From positions 1 to 64,000 of the forward strand of contig NZ_JARXIA010000025.1 of NCBI RefSeq assembly GCF_031127875.1: a stretch of 64,000 bases of DNA, given 5' to 3'. Origin of the DNA: Pelagicoccus sp. SDUM812005. Lineage in GTDB: Bacteria; Verrucomicrobiota; Verrucomicrobiia; Opitutales; Opitutaceae. The translations under genes were made by a program, and so were the position numbers. Within the stretch, counting starts at the first letter, position 1. Each line of letters starts with the position of its first letter. The notes under the pieces were generated by a model. The model was not told where the DNA came from, searched no databases, and was given only the letters and a program-made list of their open reading frames with translations. Below are positions 43,801 to 52,300 of this stretch, one piece after another.

Positions 43801-44574
43801 GCGGAGGCTTGGAGCTTCGCATGGGACGGAAGCGACTTCACGGAAGCAGGCCTCCCATTCCGCTTCACCGATGACATCAAGGCGGAAGGCTACGAGCTCG
43901 AATTGCATGCGCAGATCACCGACAACTGGCGCATGACCATGAACGCTTCCAAGATCAAGTCCTACCGAGACAACCTCGGCCAGACTTTGGCGCCAGGCGG
44001 TGAGATGACCATGATCGAGTATCTGCTCGATTTCAACGACCGCATGAACACTACCGCTATGGGCGACCTTCGCATCTGGGGCTCCGGAAGTACTGCCAAT
44101 GCCCGTGACAACTGGAACGGATACGCTGACGGCGACATCAAGGCCCGTCTCGCTGAAGAAGGTACCGTGGTGCCGGAAAACCGTCTCTGGCACGTAAATT
44201 TCGTAACGAACTACGACTTTAGCGATGGCAAGTTCAAGGGCTTCAGCGTCGGTGGCAGCGCTCGTTACCAGTCGGCTTCCACCTTGGCTTACAGGCCATA
44301 CTATGAGGTGTCTGAATTCACAGGCAGAGAGTTCCTCGCCTACGATTTGGACACGCCATACAAGGATGACGCTCAGATGGACTTCGACCTTTGGCTTGGT
44401 TATGGAAAGCTGATCTTCAACGACAGGGTCGATTGGAAAATTCAGATGAACATCTCCAATGTGGGAGTGGGCGACGAGCTCGTTCCGATCACGGTGCAGC
44501 CTGATGGTACGCCAGCGGCCTACCGTATCAAAGCTCCACAGCAGATATTCTTAACGAATACCTTCAAGTTCTAG
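40849..44574 (+). CDS. TonB-dependent outer-membrane receptor (Opitutae type)
   Basis: 1241 residues. Signal peptide (about 1-27), then the TonB-box-like VFTLSPFEISGD near residue 40, a plug domain with ATLAGNRLKTDLKDLGTSLS and RGPNAILFGQGSPGGVINT, and a C-terminal beta barrel ending in a terminal Phe (NTFKF), the usual Omp85-recognised aromatic end. It imports large substrates across the outer membrane using TonB energy; position next to glycosidase genes suggests an oligosaccharide. No SusD-like partner follows, as usual in Verrucomicrobiota. It lies between the FG-GAP and TPR genes and has its own terminator. The upstream region holds the shared operator. Confidence 0.93.
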   Translation: MIKIPPGKNRCTRAIIASVLLPTIGYSQSEPDVSDEEVFTLSPFEISGDANSGYSTQATLAGNRLKTDLKDLGTSLSVYNEQFLDDVGATDNSTLLKYTLGTEVGGVYGNYSGSGGGTNPDSNAALNPQSTNRVRGLVGADNTRDLYLSSIPWDGYNVDGVDIQRGPNAILFGQGSPGGVINTRMKQASWQDAGEVAIRVDEFGSVRASVDINRVLIEDQLSVRFAAVDNNSKFKQDPAFDDIQRQYFAFRYEPSFLTSDNARTILRANYEMGDGESNRPRNLPPRDRISPWFTELNNELYDVAWGNDNHWQIPGRGAAANQDGETPANPNPNYVEWIGNATNGTGYAGYFGGSIFSYLPGESQPVLGLAPNAVAYLGLSPDAADEDGFIDLEGGRDGNIFGLADGNPHGLPGYRDYAQYKGLPFASLTKDKFVTDPAIFDFYNNLLDGDIKREWQNFDSLDISLSQTFFGDTMGFDIGYHEESYLSGGYNPVSDTIHIDVNSRFADGTNTPETGWYTDGTVNPGAGRPFVRLGNAKGESITDRESWRATAFVSHDFDKGDNNWLTRLLGKHTVTGMASKDDYLRTSQRWRSSTFIGDYYGLGQFEDIKANNGRFWADFVPMQNVYIGPNLQGASLGQDLGIRPPMVAPQFSDTMTLRYFDSTWNRPIDPEAAGYVDPGAIWYNQVTVGTADGPIESTQSENPANYVGWVTRDVQLMTDADPRNRDFLTESREWDDRYNEATAIVWQGKLWDGSLVATAGIRNDEVGQVRTTWNTDDSTEYPTEIPYTVNETGPFKEESKSWGVVAHMNDLPFVGGLMDNLPVNVSLSYNKSNNFQTGQVFVDYWGQPLPLPEGNTEDIGLMVATKDGKYSLRLNQFESDVKNNVGTGLSFWLYGNNIGIYAQAYHQFKNNYQYRSQPNNGPTYGDGTVSDLPVPTDENPNPRWSFDYQPLDGQTVAEAEALETAVIAAYDQWLEEMAPLPQMMAEAWSFAWDGSDFTEAGLPFRFTDDIKAEGYELELHAQITDNWRMTMNASKIKSYRDNLGQTLAPGGEMTMIEYLLDFNDRMNTTAMGDLRIWGSGSTANARDNWNGYADGDIKARLAEEGTVVPENRLWHVNFVTNYDFSDGKFKGFSVGGSARYQSASTLAYRPYYEVSEFTGREFLAYDLDTPYKDDAQMDFDLWLGYGKLIFNDRVDWKIQMNISNVGVGDELVPITVQPDGTPAAYRIKAPQQIFLTNTFKF

Positions 44575-44599
44575 CATAGTAAGTATCTTGTTAATGCTT

Positions 44600-44630
44600 C
44601 GCCCCTGGATTCGTTCAGGGGCGTTTTTTT
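44600..44630 (+). terminator. rho-independent terminator
   Basis: CGCCCCTG and CAGGGGCG form a perfect 8-bp stem followed by TTTTTTT. It lies 25 bp after the receptor stop and 17 bp before the start of the next gene, so the receptor is probably monocistronic or attenuated from its downstream genes. Confidence 0.9.
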
Positions 44631-44647
44631 GGGGATGCTTCAGTTGT

Positions 44648-45901
44648 ATGAGAAAAACAATTACAGAATTGATATGGGTGGCTTCGTGGGCGGTTGCGGG
44701 GTTGTTCTTTGTCGGAAACGCTTTAGCCATGCCCGCTCGTCCGGTTGCGAGTCGCAGTATCGGGTCGGCAGCCGTGGGCGAGCCATGGGTGAGCAACGTG
44801 AATATCGCCGATCTCGACCAGGATGGCGTGATGGACGTGTTAGTCTGCGAGGGCCGCCTCAATCAGGTCAGTTGGATTCGACAGGTTGAGTCCGGAAGGT
44901 TCGAAGAGACCGTAATCGCAAGCATGGCTCCTGGACCGGTATTTACGGAAACGGTTGATCTAAACGGAGACGGTCTGCTCGACGTCTTGGTTGCTTGTAT
45001 GGGGATCGTAGTGCCGAATAACGGAAGAATCGGATCGGTCCTGCTTTTGGAAAACAAAGGGGAGGGACATTTCGAGCAACGCGTTCTCTTAGAAAATGTT
45101 CCTCGGGTGACCTATGTGACCGCAGCGGATCTGAACGAGGATGGGAGGCTGGATCTCGTGGTTGGAATGTTCGGGTTTTACGACGGTGAAATTCGCTGGA
45201 TGGAGGATCTCGGAAACGGCGAATACGCAAGCCACACCTTGCTCGACCTATCTGGTACCATCCATGCGCCCGTTTGCGATGTGGATGGCGACGGCGACTT
45301 GGACATCGTGGCGCTTGTTTCCCAGGACTGGGAGGAAATACATGTTTTTGAGAACGACGGTAGCGGCGGGTTTCAAGGTCGAGTGGCTTACGGATCTTTA
45401 AACAAGAACTTTGGCAGCAGCGGCATTTGTCTAGCGGATGTCGACGACGACGGAAGTATCGACATTGTCTATACGAATGGGGATGGGCTGGACTACTCCA
45501 CGCCAGGCCCTCGTTCATGGCATGGAGTGCAATGGCTTCGCAACGATGGGTTGGGTAACTTTGATTACCGGCGTATTGCGGACTTGCCTGGGGCCATTAG
45601 CCCTCTGGTCGTCGATTATGACGGGGATGGAAAGCGGGATATCGTGGTGGTGAGCGGATTCAACGACTGGACTTTACCGGAAGCGGTGTCTTTGGTCTGC
45701 TATCGGCAGGAGGAAGCGATGGCCTTTGAAAGGCATGTTTTGGCTCGAGAGCCGACTCATTTAATTTCCGTGGACGGAGCTGACATGGATGAGGACGGCG
45801 AGGTGGAACTCGTGACCGGAGCGTTTATGTATTACCCGCCTTTCGACAAGAAAAGCCGCGTGACTTATTGGGATCGCGATCAAGCTCGCAAAGGAGACTG
45901 A
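44648..45901 (+). CDS. secreted FG-GAP/VCBS repeat protein
   Basis: 417 residues from the ATG at 44648; an earlier in-frame ATG at 44588 lies before the terminator and would put the signal peptide internally. Signal peptide to about residue 27, then about seven blades with D-x-D-x-D-G-x-x-D-L/V loops (DLDQDGVMDVLV, DLNGDGLLDVLV, DLNEDGRLDLVV, DVDGDGDLDIVA, DVDDDGSIDIVY, DYDGDGKRDIVV, DMDEDGEVELVT), which give a single beta-propeller with Ca ions. It is probably an extracellular glycan-binding or surface protein of the utilisation system. The stop is followed after one base by the ATG of the TPR gene, so the two are co-translated. Confidence 0.85.
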   Translation: MRKTITELIWVASWAVAGLFFVGNALAMPARPVASRSIGSAAVGEPWVSNVNIADLDQDGVMDVLVCEGRLNQVSWIRQVESGRFEETVIASMAPGPVFTETVDLNGDGLLDVLVACMGIVVPNNGRIGSVLLLENKGEGHFEQRVLLENVPRVTYVTAADLNEDGRLDLVVGMFGFYDGEIRWMEDLGNGEYASHTLLDLSGTIHAPVCDVDGDGDLDIVALVSQDWEEIHVFENDGSGGFQGRVAYGSLNKNFGSSGICLADVDDDGSIDIVYTNGDGLDYSTPGPRSWHGVQWLRNDGLGNFDYRRIADLPGAISPLVVDYDGDGKRDIVVVSGFNDWTLPEAVSLVCYRQEEAMAFERHVLAREPTHLISVDGADMDEDGEVELVTGAFMYYPPFDKKSRVTYWDRDQARKGD

Positions 45902-45902
45902 G

Positions 45903-47687
45903 ATGAAGCGGATCGGATGGGGTTTATCGGCCTTCGTCTTTGCGTGCTTCGGCGCCTTAGCGATGTCGGAGGTAAAGGAGAATAGCTTGATGGAACCGAG
46001 CGACTTGGGATTCGTTTTGGAGTTGCCGGAGGAGCTCTCTAGGGAGTCGGTTCTCGGAGAGCGTTTAAGCGCTCTGCTGGAATCGCTGAACGCGGCGAAC
46101 CCAGACCGTACGAGGCTGCGAATGGTTGCGAACTTGTATCATGCCAACGAATACGATAGGGAGGCGAAGTGCCTCTACGATTGGTTGATCGCTTCTGCCG
46201 AGGACGATTTGGAACGCGCTCGCTTGAATTACTTGGCTGCTCAGCTGGTGAAGGAAAAAGGGGATTCGGAGGGAGCAATGTCCTATCTCGAGGCGTCCGT
46301 CGCAGCCTACGATGGGTATGGCTTGGCTTTGGCGCAGCTGGGTGAGGCCAGGTTCAAGGAAGGGAGTCTCGATGCGTCAGCGGAGCTTTTCCAGGAGGCT
46401 AAGTCGATTGATCGGGAGCTGGCCTCTGCCTATGTTGGCTTGGCCCGCGTTTTCGAGCGGAGAGGGGAGATCGAGCAAATGGTAAAGGAACTGGAATCCG
46501 TTCTCGAATTTGACGCGGTCAATAGCAGCGCTCTGGCCTTGCTGTCCCAGGTTTACGCTCGGCTTGGCGATGAAAAACGTGCCTACGAAGCCTCTGAAGC
46601 GATCGAGTATTCCGCAGGCGTTCCGGAGAGTGACCCTTGGTTCCAGGAAGTGATCGATGCCATATACGATGTGCAGCGCTTGGATTTCCTCTTTCTCGAC
46701 TACTTTACTTTAAATCGTTTTGAGGAAGCCCTGCCTTATCTCGAACGAATGGAGGCCTTGGATCCCGAAAACCCACGATACTCTCGCTATCGGGCAGTGA
46801 TGTATATGGGGTTTGGATACTACGAGAAAGCGGAAGAGGAGCTTCACGAAGGTTTGGCTAAGGGGGGCGCGGCGGAAGTCTTTTATCCTTTATTGGTGAA
46901 GTCTCTGAACCTTCGTGGAAACAAGGAAGAAGCGGAGCGAACCGCTCGTGCGGCTGCGGAGCGTTTTGGCGCCAGCGGAGAGTTGAACCTTGAATGGTCA
47001 AGACTGCTGGTCGAGCAAGGGGCCTACGAGGAGGCGTTGTCGGTGCTTGAGCGAGGCATCGAATCGGACCCTTATTCCCTTGAGCTGCATTTCGCTCGCG
47101 CTCGATTGGGCATGAAGAAGGGCAAGATCGATCAAGCGAACGAGAGCTTGCGAATGCTTCGCCAACTGGCGCCGATGGATGCGGAGGCCATGGTGAGAGC
47201 GGCTTTAGTGCTCATGGAAGCGGGGCATTTTGGAGAAGCGCTTCCGTTTCTGCAGCAGTCGTATCAGGTCGCGCCGTTTTACGACGAGGCGATCGAGCTC
47301 CTGTCCGACGCTCACTACGAGCTGGGGCTGGAGGCGGTGAAGAGCAGGAAGGTGGGCGAGGCTTTGGAACGCTTCGAAAAGTCCTTAGCGCTTCGACCTC
47401 GAAGGATGGATGCCCTTGGGGCGAGGGCGCAAGTGGCGGTTCAGGCGGGTCGGTTCCAAGAGGCGGAGCTCGCTTTGCAAGCCTTGCTCAGTGCGGCCGG
47501 CGACCGGCCTAGCATCTTGATCGTTTACGGAGATGTGCTATTCCGCAACAGGAAGCTTGAGGAGGCGCGTAAGGCTTGGAACGTGGCGTTGCGCCTGGTT
47601 CCTGACGAGGGGAACGAGTCGGAGCTTCGGCGGGAGCTCAAAGCTCGGCTTGAGCAGACGTCGTCCCTCGCGGCTGGTGAGGGGTGA
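45903..47687 (+). CDS. exported TPR protein
   Basis: 594 residues, hydrophobic signal (about 1-20). Residues 65-590 are almost wholly helical with about 12 TPR-like repeats, e.g. AQLGEARFKEGSLDASAELF, LEWSRLLVEQGAYEEALSVL and LYDWLIASAEDDLERARLNYL. TPRs bind protein partners; next to an FG-GAP propeller and a TonB receptor it is likely a periplasmic scaffold for the utilisation machinery. The pairing of FG-GAP and TPR genes after a TonB receptor is a recurring arrangement in this phylum, by general knowledge rather than from this window. No catalytic motif is seen. Confidence 0.8.
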   Translation: MKRIGWGLSAFVFACFGALAMSEVKENSLMEPSDLGFVLELPEELSRESVLGERLSALLESLNAANPDRTRLRMVANLYHANEYDREAKCLYDWLIASAEDDLERARLNYLAAQLVKEKGDSEGAMSYLEASVAAYDGYGLALAQLGEARFKEGSLDASAELFQEAKSIDRELASAYVGLARVFERRGEIEQMVKELESVLEFDAVNSSALALLSQVYARLGDEKRAYEASEAIEYSAGVPESDPWFQEVIDAIYDVQRLDFLFLDYFTLNRFEEALPYLERMEALDPENPRYSRYRAVMYMGFGYYEKAEEELHEGLAKGGAAEVFYPLLVKSLNLRGNKEEAERTARAAAERFGASGELNLEWSRLLVEQGAYEEALSVLERGIESDPYSLELHFARARLGMKKGKIDQANESLRMLRQLAPMDAEAMVRAALVLMEAGHFGEALPFLQQSYQVAPFYDEAIELLSDAHYELGLEAVKSRKVGEALERFEKSLALRPRRMDALGARAQVAVQAGRFQEAELALQALLSAAGDRPSILIVYGDVLFRNRKLEEARKAWNVALRLVPDEGNESELRRELKARLEQTSSLAAGEG

Positions 47688-47700
47688 TTGAGCGGCTTTT

Positions 47701-48990
47701 CTAGGCTCCGCTGCGAAACTCCGAGGGGGTGAGGCCGTAACGTTTGCGGAAAGTCCTGAAGAAACTTCCTGGCGAAGAAATGCCCACGCTCCGAGCGATG
47801 TCTTCTACTGTGTCGTCCCGTCGCTCTACGAGCAATCGGGTAGCTGCCTTCATGCGAGTCTCTTCGATGTGCTCGCGAATGGTTTTTCCTTTTTCCGCCC
47901 GGAAGTCGCGTTCCAGCTGTCGTCGAGAAATTCCCAGGGCGTCGGAGACGGGGTTGACGCCTAAGTTAGGGTCGGAATAATTTTCAGCAATGAATGTAAT
48001 GGCCCGATGGATACGGGAATTGTTTCGAGAAGATACCTCAGTGCTGGTTCTTGCTTCCACCTTCCTGGGAGCTATTCTGATGCATTCGGTCTCGCATCGT
48101 TTGCCCTCCATGAGATCGGAAAGCAGGGCGGCCGCTTGATACGCCATGTCTTCCATGTTCGGGTCGACGCTCGAGAGACTGATGTGGGACGCCTCGCATT
48201 CGACCGTTTCGTTTCCTGCCCCGACGATGGCGATTTGGTCTGGAACGCTTAGTTCGATCTCGTCGGCGATCGTCAATAGTTCACCGGAAAGGCAGTCATT
48301 GAACGCGAAAAGGCCGATGCGGTCTTGGGGCTTGGAAAGCAGTTCTAGCACGGACTGGCGCCACTCTGTCCAGTTCTCTTGCCATGGTTGAAATGATTTA
48401 GCGTGTGGAGGAGGGAGTTGGCCGCAGGGGTATCCGAAGGTTTTGAGCGCTGAATGAAAGCCCGCAAAACGCTCCTGGTTTTGAGGGTCGTCGATAAAGG
48501 GAGCCCACAAGAAGTTCTGGCAGCCTACCTCGATAAGGTGCTTTGCTGCGAGTTTTCCGATTTCGAAGTGGTTAGGCTCAATTCTTGGTATTGAGCGGCA
48601 ATCGTCGGCCAGGCTGACGGTCACGTTCGGCACCTTGGTGCCGTTTGCGAAGGAGGGCTGGTCGGATTGGTAAGGAACGAAGGCGAGAATCCCGTCGCCA
48701 TCCCATCGCTTGGGAAGCACTCCGGTGTGCAGCATGTCCGTAATAAGGTGCCAGTTGCGTTCCTTGGCGAAACGAGCGATGCCCTGCAGGAAGTCTTGGT
48801 TGGCGTACTGGGCCGCGACTAGAATTTTACTTCGACTGGTGGGGCTCTGTCTTGTTCGTCCCTGCTGGGTAGCGGGCTCGGGAGGCAGCCTCTTGTTGGA
48901 CGGCGGCAGTGGGCTGATTGCGAAGGGTGCTTGAAGCGGGTGGACGGGCTTATGAGCGACAAAAGTAGAGGATGTACTGTTTGCGTTCAT
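47701..48990 (-). CDS. XylR-like regulator: LacI-type sensor plus AraC HTH
   Basis: 429 residues. Residues 50-310 are a periplasmic-binding-protein-like sensor fold (LFAFNDCLSGELLTIADE, DQIAIVGAGNE, ISLSSVDPNMEDMAY) of the LacI/GalR type. Residues 325-429 hold two AraC-type helix-turn-helix motifs (LGISRRQLERDFRAEKG and VEDIARSVGISSPGSFFRTF) ending in LTPSEFR. The architecture is that of xylose-responsive XylR. The ligand is probably a pentose or short xylo- or arabino-oligosaccharide. The gene is transcribed away from the hemicellulase gene at 49327 and shares its intergenic region, which carries a GGTTATA palindrome, so it is the best candidate to regulate the locus. Confidence 0.85.
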   Translation of the reverse strand: MNANSTSSTFVAHKPVHPLQAPFAISPLPPSNKRLPPEPATQQGRTRQSPTSRSKILVAAQYANQDFLQGIARFAKERNWHLITDMLHTGVLPKRWDGDGILAFVPYQSDQPSFANGTKVPNVTVSLADDCRSIPRIEPNHFEIGKLAAKHLIEVGCQNFLWAPFIDDPQNQERFAGFHSALKTFGYPCGQLPPPHAKSFQPWQENWTEWRQSVLELLSKPQDRIGLFAFNDCLSGELLTIADEIELSVPDQIAIVGAGNETVECEASHISLSSVDPNMEDMAYQAAALLSDLMEGKRCETECIRIAPRKVEARTSTEVSSRNNSRIHRAITFIAENYSDPNLGVNPVSDALGISRRQLERDFRAEKGKTIREHIEETRMKAATRLLVERRDDTVEDIARSVGISSPGSFFRTFRKRYGLTPSEFRSGA

Positions 48991-49326
48991 GCTAGGGTAA
49001 AGTGGGGTAGGGTGCCATGGGGCCGGAGTCGACCGGGACCTTCTCTGCTACCGATTGAACGTGTGGCGTTGGTGAACCGTCAAGGTGGCGTTGGCTAAAA
49101 ATGGCATATGTCTTTGGTTATATGTACGGGTAGAGGGAAGCGTTGAAAAGGCGGCGGAGGCACGTCTATAGCTACGGTAAAAGGGATTTGCTTACCTTTG
49201 TAGGCTTGTTGTGCAAAGGGGGCTTGGGAAGCTTTGTGTACACCCCATACGCGCGTTCTTTTTGCCCTGGTTTCGCTTGCATTAGAGGCGTGTGCTTCGG
49301 GACTTCAAATTCCGACATAAGATCCC
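48991..49326. other. divergent regulatory region
   Basis: About 335 bp between regulator (-) and hemicellulase (+), holding the palindrome at 49105-49124. No ORF with family features is seen; one frame that runs into the hemicellulase gene is a shadow. Confidence 0.5.
49105..49124. promoter_or_regulatory. 20-bp palindromic operator
   Basis: CATATGTCT-TT-GGTTATATG: 9-bp halves with two mismatches and a 2-nt spacer, the same GGTTATA half and TT spacing as at 40567-40598. It sits 114 bp upstream of the regulator start and 203 bp upstream of the hemicellulase start. Confidence 0.6.
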
Positions 49327-52300
49327 ATGACTGTACGCATATTAGTAAATGTATTCCTTCTCGGTCTCGCTTTGCACAGTCCGTCTCAGGTAGCCCTTGC
49401 TTGGCAGGCGGATCAGGGAGATGGCAGGTTTGCGAACCCGGTGCTCTACGCCGACTATCCCGATCCAGATATAATTCGAGTTGGCGACGATTTTTACATG
49501 GTATCGACCACCTTTGTGGACGTGCCGGGGATTCGAATCCTGCGTTCGGAAGATCTTGTCAACTGGGAGATCGCGGGGCATGCCGCGATCGAGGTCGATG
49601 GTGGCGATGCTTATGACTTGGAGGGCGGCACCGCTTATAGAGAAGGTTATTGGGCGTGTAGTCTGCGTTACAACGAGGGGATTTTTTATGTGTTAGTGAA
49701 CCCGACTTTTGGAAATGCTAGACTCTATTACAGCGATGATGTGGAGGGTGATTGGCAATACCACCAGCTGGATCGCCCTGCCTATGATCCAGGTCTCTTC
49801 TTCGATGATGACGGCAAGGGCTATATCTTCAGCGGCCATTCCGAGATGACGCTTATGGAGTTGAGCGAAGACTACTCGAAAGTGGTTTCGCAATCGAACC
49901 GTGTTTTCGACGCTGGAGGTGAGGGGGCTCACGTGATCAAGCGTGGAAACTACTATTACGTATTCAATGCGAATCCTAGTGTATGGCCCTTTCAACTACG
50001 GTGTTCCCGATCCCAGAATCTGGCGGGCCCTTGGGAAACCGGCAGAGTGGTGTTAACGGCGACGACCGGTGGGCATCAAGGATCTGTTGTCCAATTGCAG
50101 GATGGTTCTTGGTATGGATTCGTTCATCAAGACAATGGGGCCGTTGGTCGAACTCCAAACTTAGGGCCCGTATTTTGGGAAGACGATTGGCCAGTCTTCG
50201 GTACGCCGGATAATCGGAACGTGATTTTGGATACAGTCGAAAAGCCCATTAGAGGAAAGGCGATCAGGGAGCCAGCCACCTCGGATGACTTTTCAAGTTC
50301 GACCTTGGGATTACAGTGGCAGTGGAATCACAATCCTGACGAAAGCAAATGGTCTTTAAGCGAACGCCCAGGCTTCTTAAGGCTTCGTCCGCTCCGAGCG
50401 GATCGCTTCTGGAATGGTAAGAACACGCTCACGCAAAAGGGACAGGGGCCGCAGAGCCACGGTATCGTCAAGCTGGATATTTCCAATCTGCGAAGCGGTG
50501 ACCGGGCGGGCTTTGGTGTCTTGGGGAAGGTGAATGCCAATGTTTTCGTGGAAGTGGATAGCGAAGGCGACAGATGGTTGCGCAGCAGCTTCGAGAATCG
50601 TGGCGTCGGTCGTCACGATGGAGCGGTGCCCATCGCGGTGGAGGCTAATTCCATCTACCTGCGGGCCGACCTAGATTTTGAGGAGGAAGTGGGAATCTGT
50701 TCCTACAGCTATGACGGTGCAACATGGACCCGCTTTGGCGGAATATTTACTCTGGGCTTCGATATTACGCACAGCACGTTTCAAGGCCAGAAGTATTCGA
50801 TATTCTGTTACAACACGGAGACCGATCCCAGCGCTGGTTACGTAGATGTGGATTCTTTCGAACTGGGGGACGATGCGTCGGAACTGTCCATGCAGAGAGG
50901 AAGAGCGGTTCTTAACGAAGCTGGTACCACCTTCGTGGCGGACAATGGTCAGCTGATTCGTGGGCCGTTTGCCTCAACGGAGTGGGGCAATCCACCTCCG
51001 AAAGAAAACTTGGCGCAGCTGAAGGAGCTTGGACTGAACGCAGTGCATCTCTACGGCGAAGTCTTTGATCCAAACTATCCCGCGGAGGGCAGTCAGGGGC
51101 CTGGCTATTCTGCTTCGCGAATGGATCAGATGGTGGAGATGACTCGTGAGCTGGGGCTTTACCTTGTCATTACGATTGGTAACGGAGCCAACAATGGCGA
51201 TTACAATTACGACTACATTATCGATTTTTGGGATTTTTACGCGCCCCGATACGCCGACGAAACGCACGTCATCTTCGAGATCCAAAACGAACCGGTGGCC
51301 TGGACGCCACCCTATTCTCGGTCGGTTCTCGAAATGGAGGTGGATGCCTACGATACGATACGTAGCCATGCTCCGGATACGCCTGTGCTGCTAATGACTT
51401 ACGCTGTCTTTTCGAATTGGGAGGCGGCTCTGAATGATCTTTCTAAAATACACGACGATATCGACTGGAGCAATGCAGCAGTCGCTTTTCATGGATATGC
51501 TGGGCATGAGGAAACCACTCCCGCATTGGAGAAGATGCTGGAAGCGGGCTACCCGATGTTCATGACGGAATTCACAACTTCGGAGTGGGGGTACAGTTTG
51601 GACCACATCGATTTGGAGATGACGGCATCCCTGGAACGATTGGGAATTTCATGGCTCAACTTTCTCCACGTCCCGCCCAATTTTATCAATGAAGCGATTA
51701 ACGATCCTACTGCTTATTCGGACATCGTGAACCGTTCAGGACTCGGCTGGGTTCCGGACTTCGGAGAATGGCCCGTGCAGCGAGGCGTCTTTGGAAACCA
51801 AGGACTGCCGCGCGAGACTGGTGGCGAATGGATAAACAACAAGCTTACGGGAACCCTGCGGGTGGAAGCGGAAGATTTTGATACCGGAGGTCAAGGTATT
51901 GCCTACAATGACTTGGACAAGGCGAACAATCAGGGGGAGTATCGGCCTGATGAAGGTGTGGATATCCGCAGTGTAAGTGACGGTGGAAGCTGGTTCGCGG
52001 TAACGTCCGCGGAGCCGGGTGAGTGGCTCGAGTATACGGTTTTCGTTAAGGAGCCGGGGCTCTACGCTTTGAAGGTTCGTTATGCTGCAGTATCGAGTTC
52101 TACAATACGGATGGACTTCAATCGAATCGATGCCACGGGATCCATGGTGATGCCGAGCACTGGCGGCTCTAATATTTGGGGGACGGCTGAGACTGTGGTA
52201 TTCCTCGACTATGGTCAGCAGAAGGTTCGCCTAGAGGTTGATTCTGGCGTGATTGATCTGAATTGGTTTGAGTTGACGCCCGCATCCGATGGACCTGTCC

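Noticed and set aside
42307-44193. 628-residue minus-strand frame inside the TonB receptor
   Set aside because: Shadow; the receptor frame has signal peptide, plug and terminal Phe.
44574-47687. SusD-like partner for the TonB receptor
   Set aside because: The following proteins are an FG-GAP propeller and a canonical TPR protein with no SusD signature.
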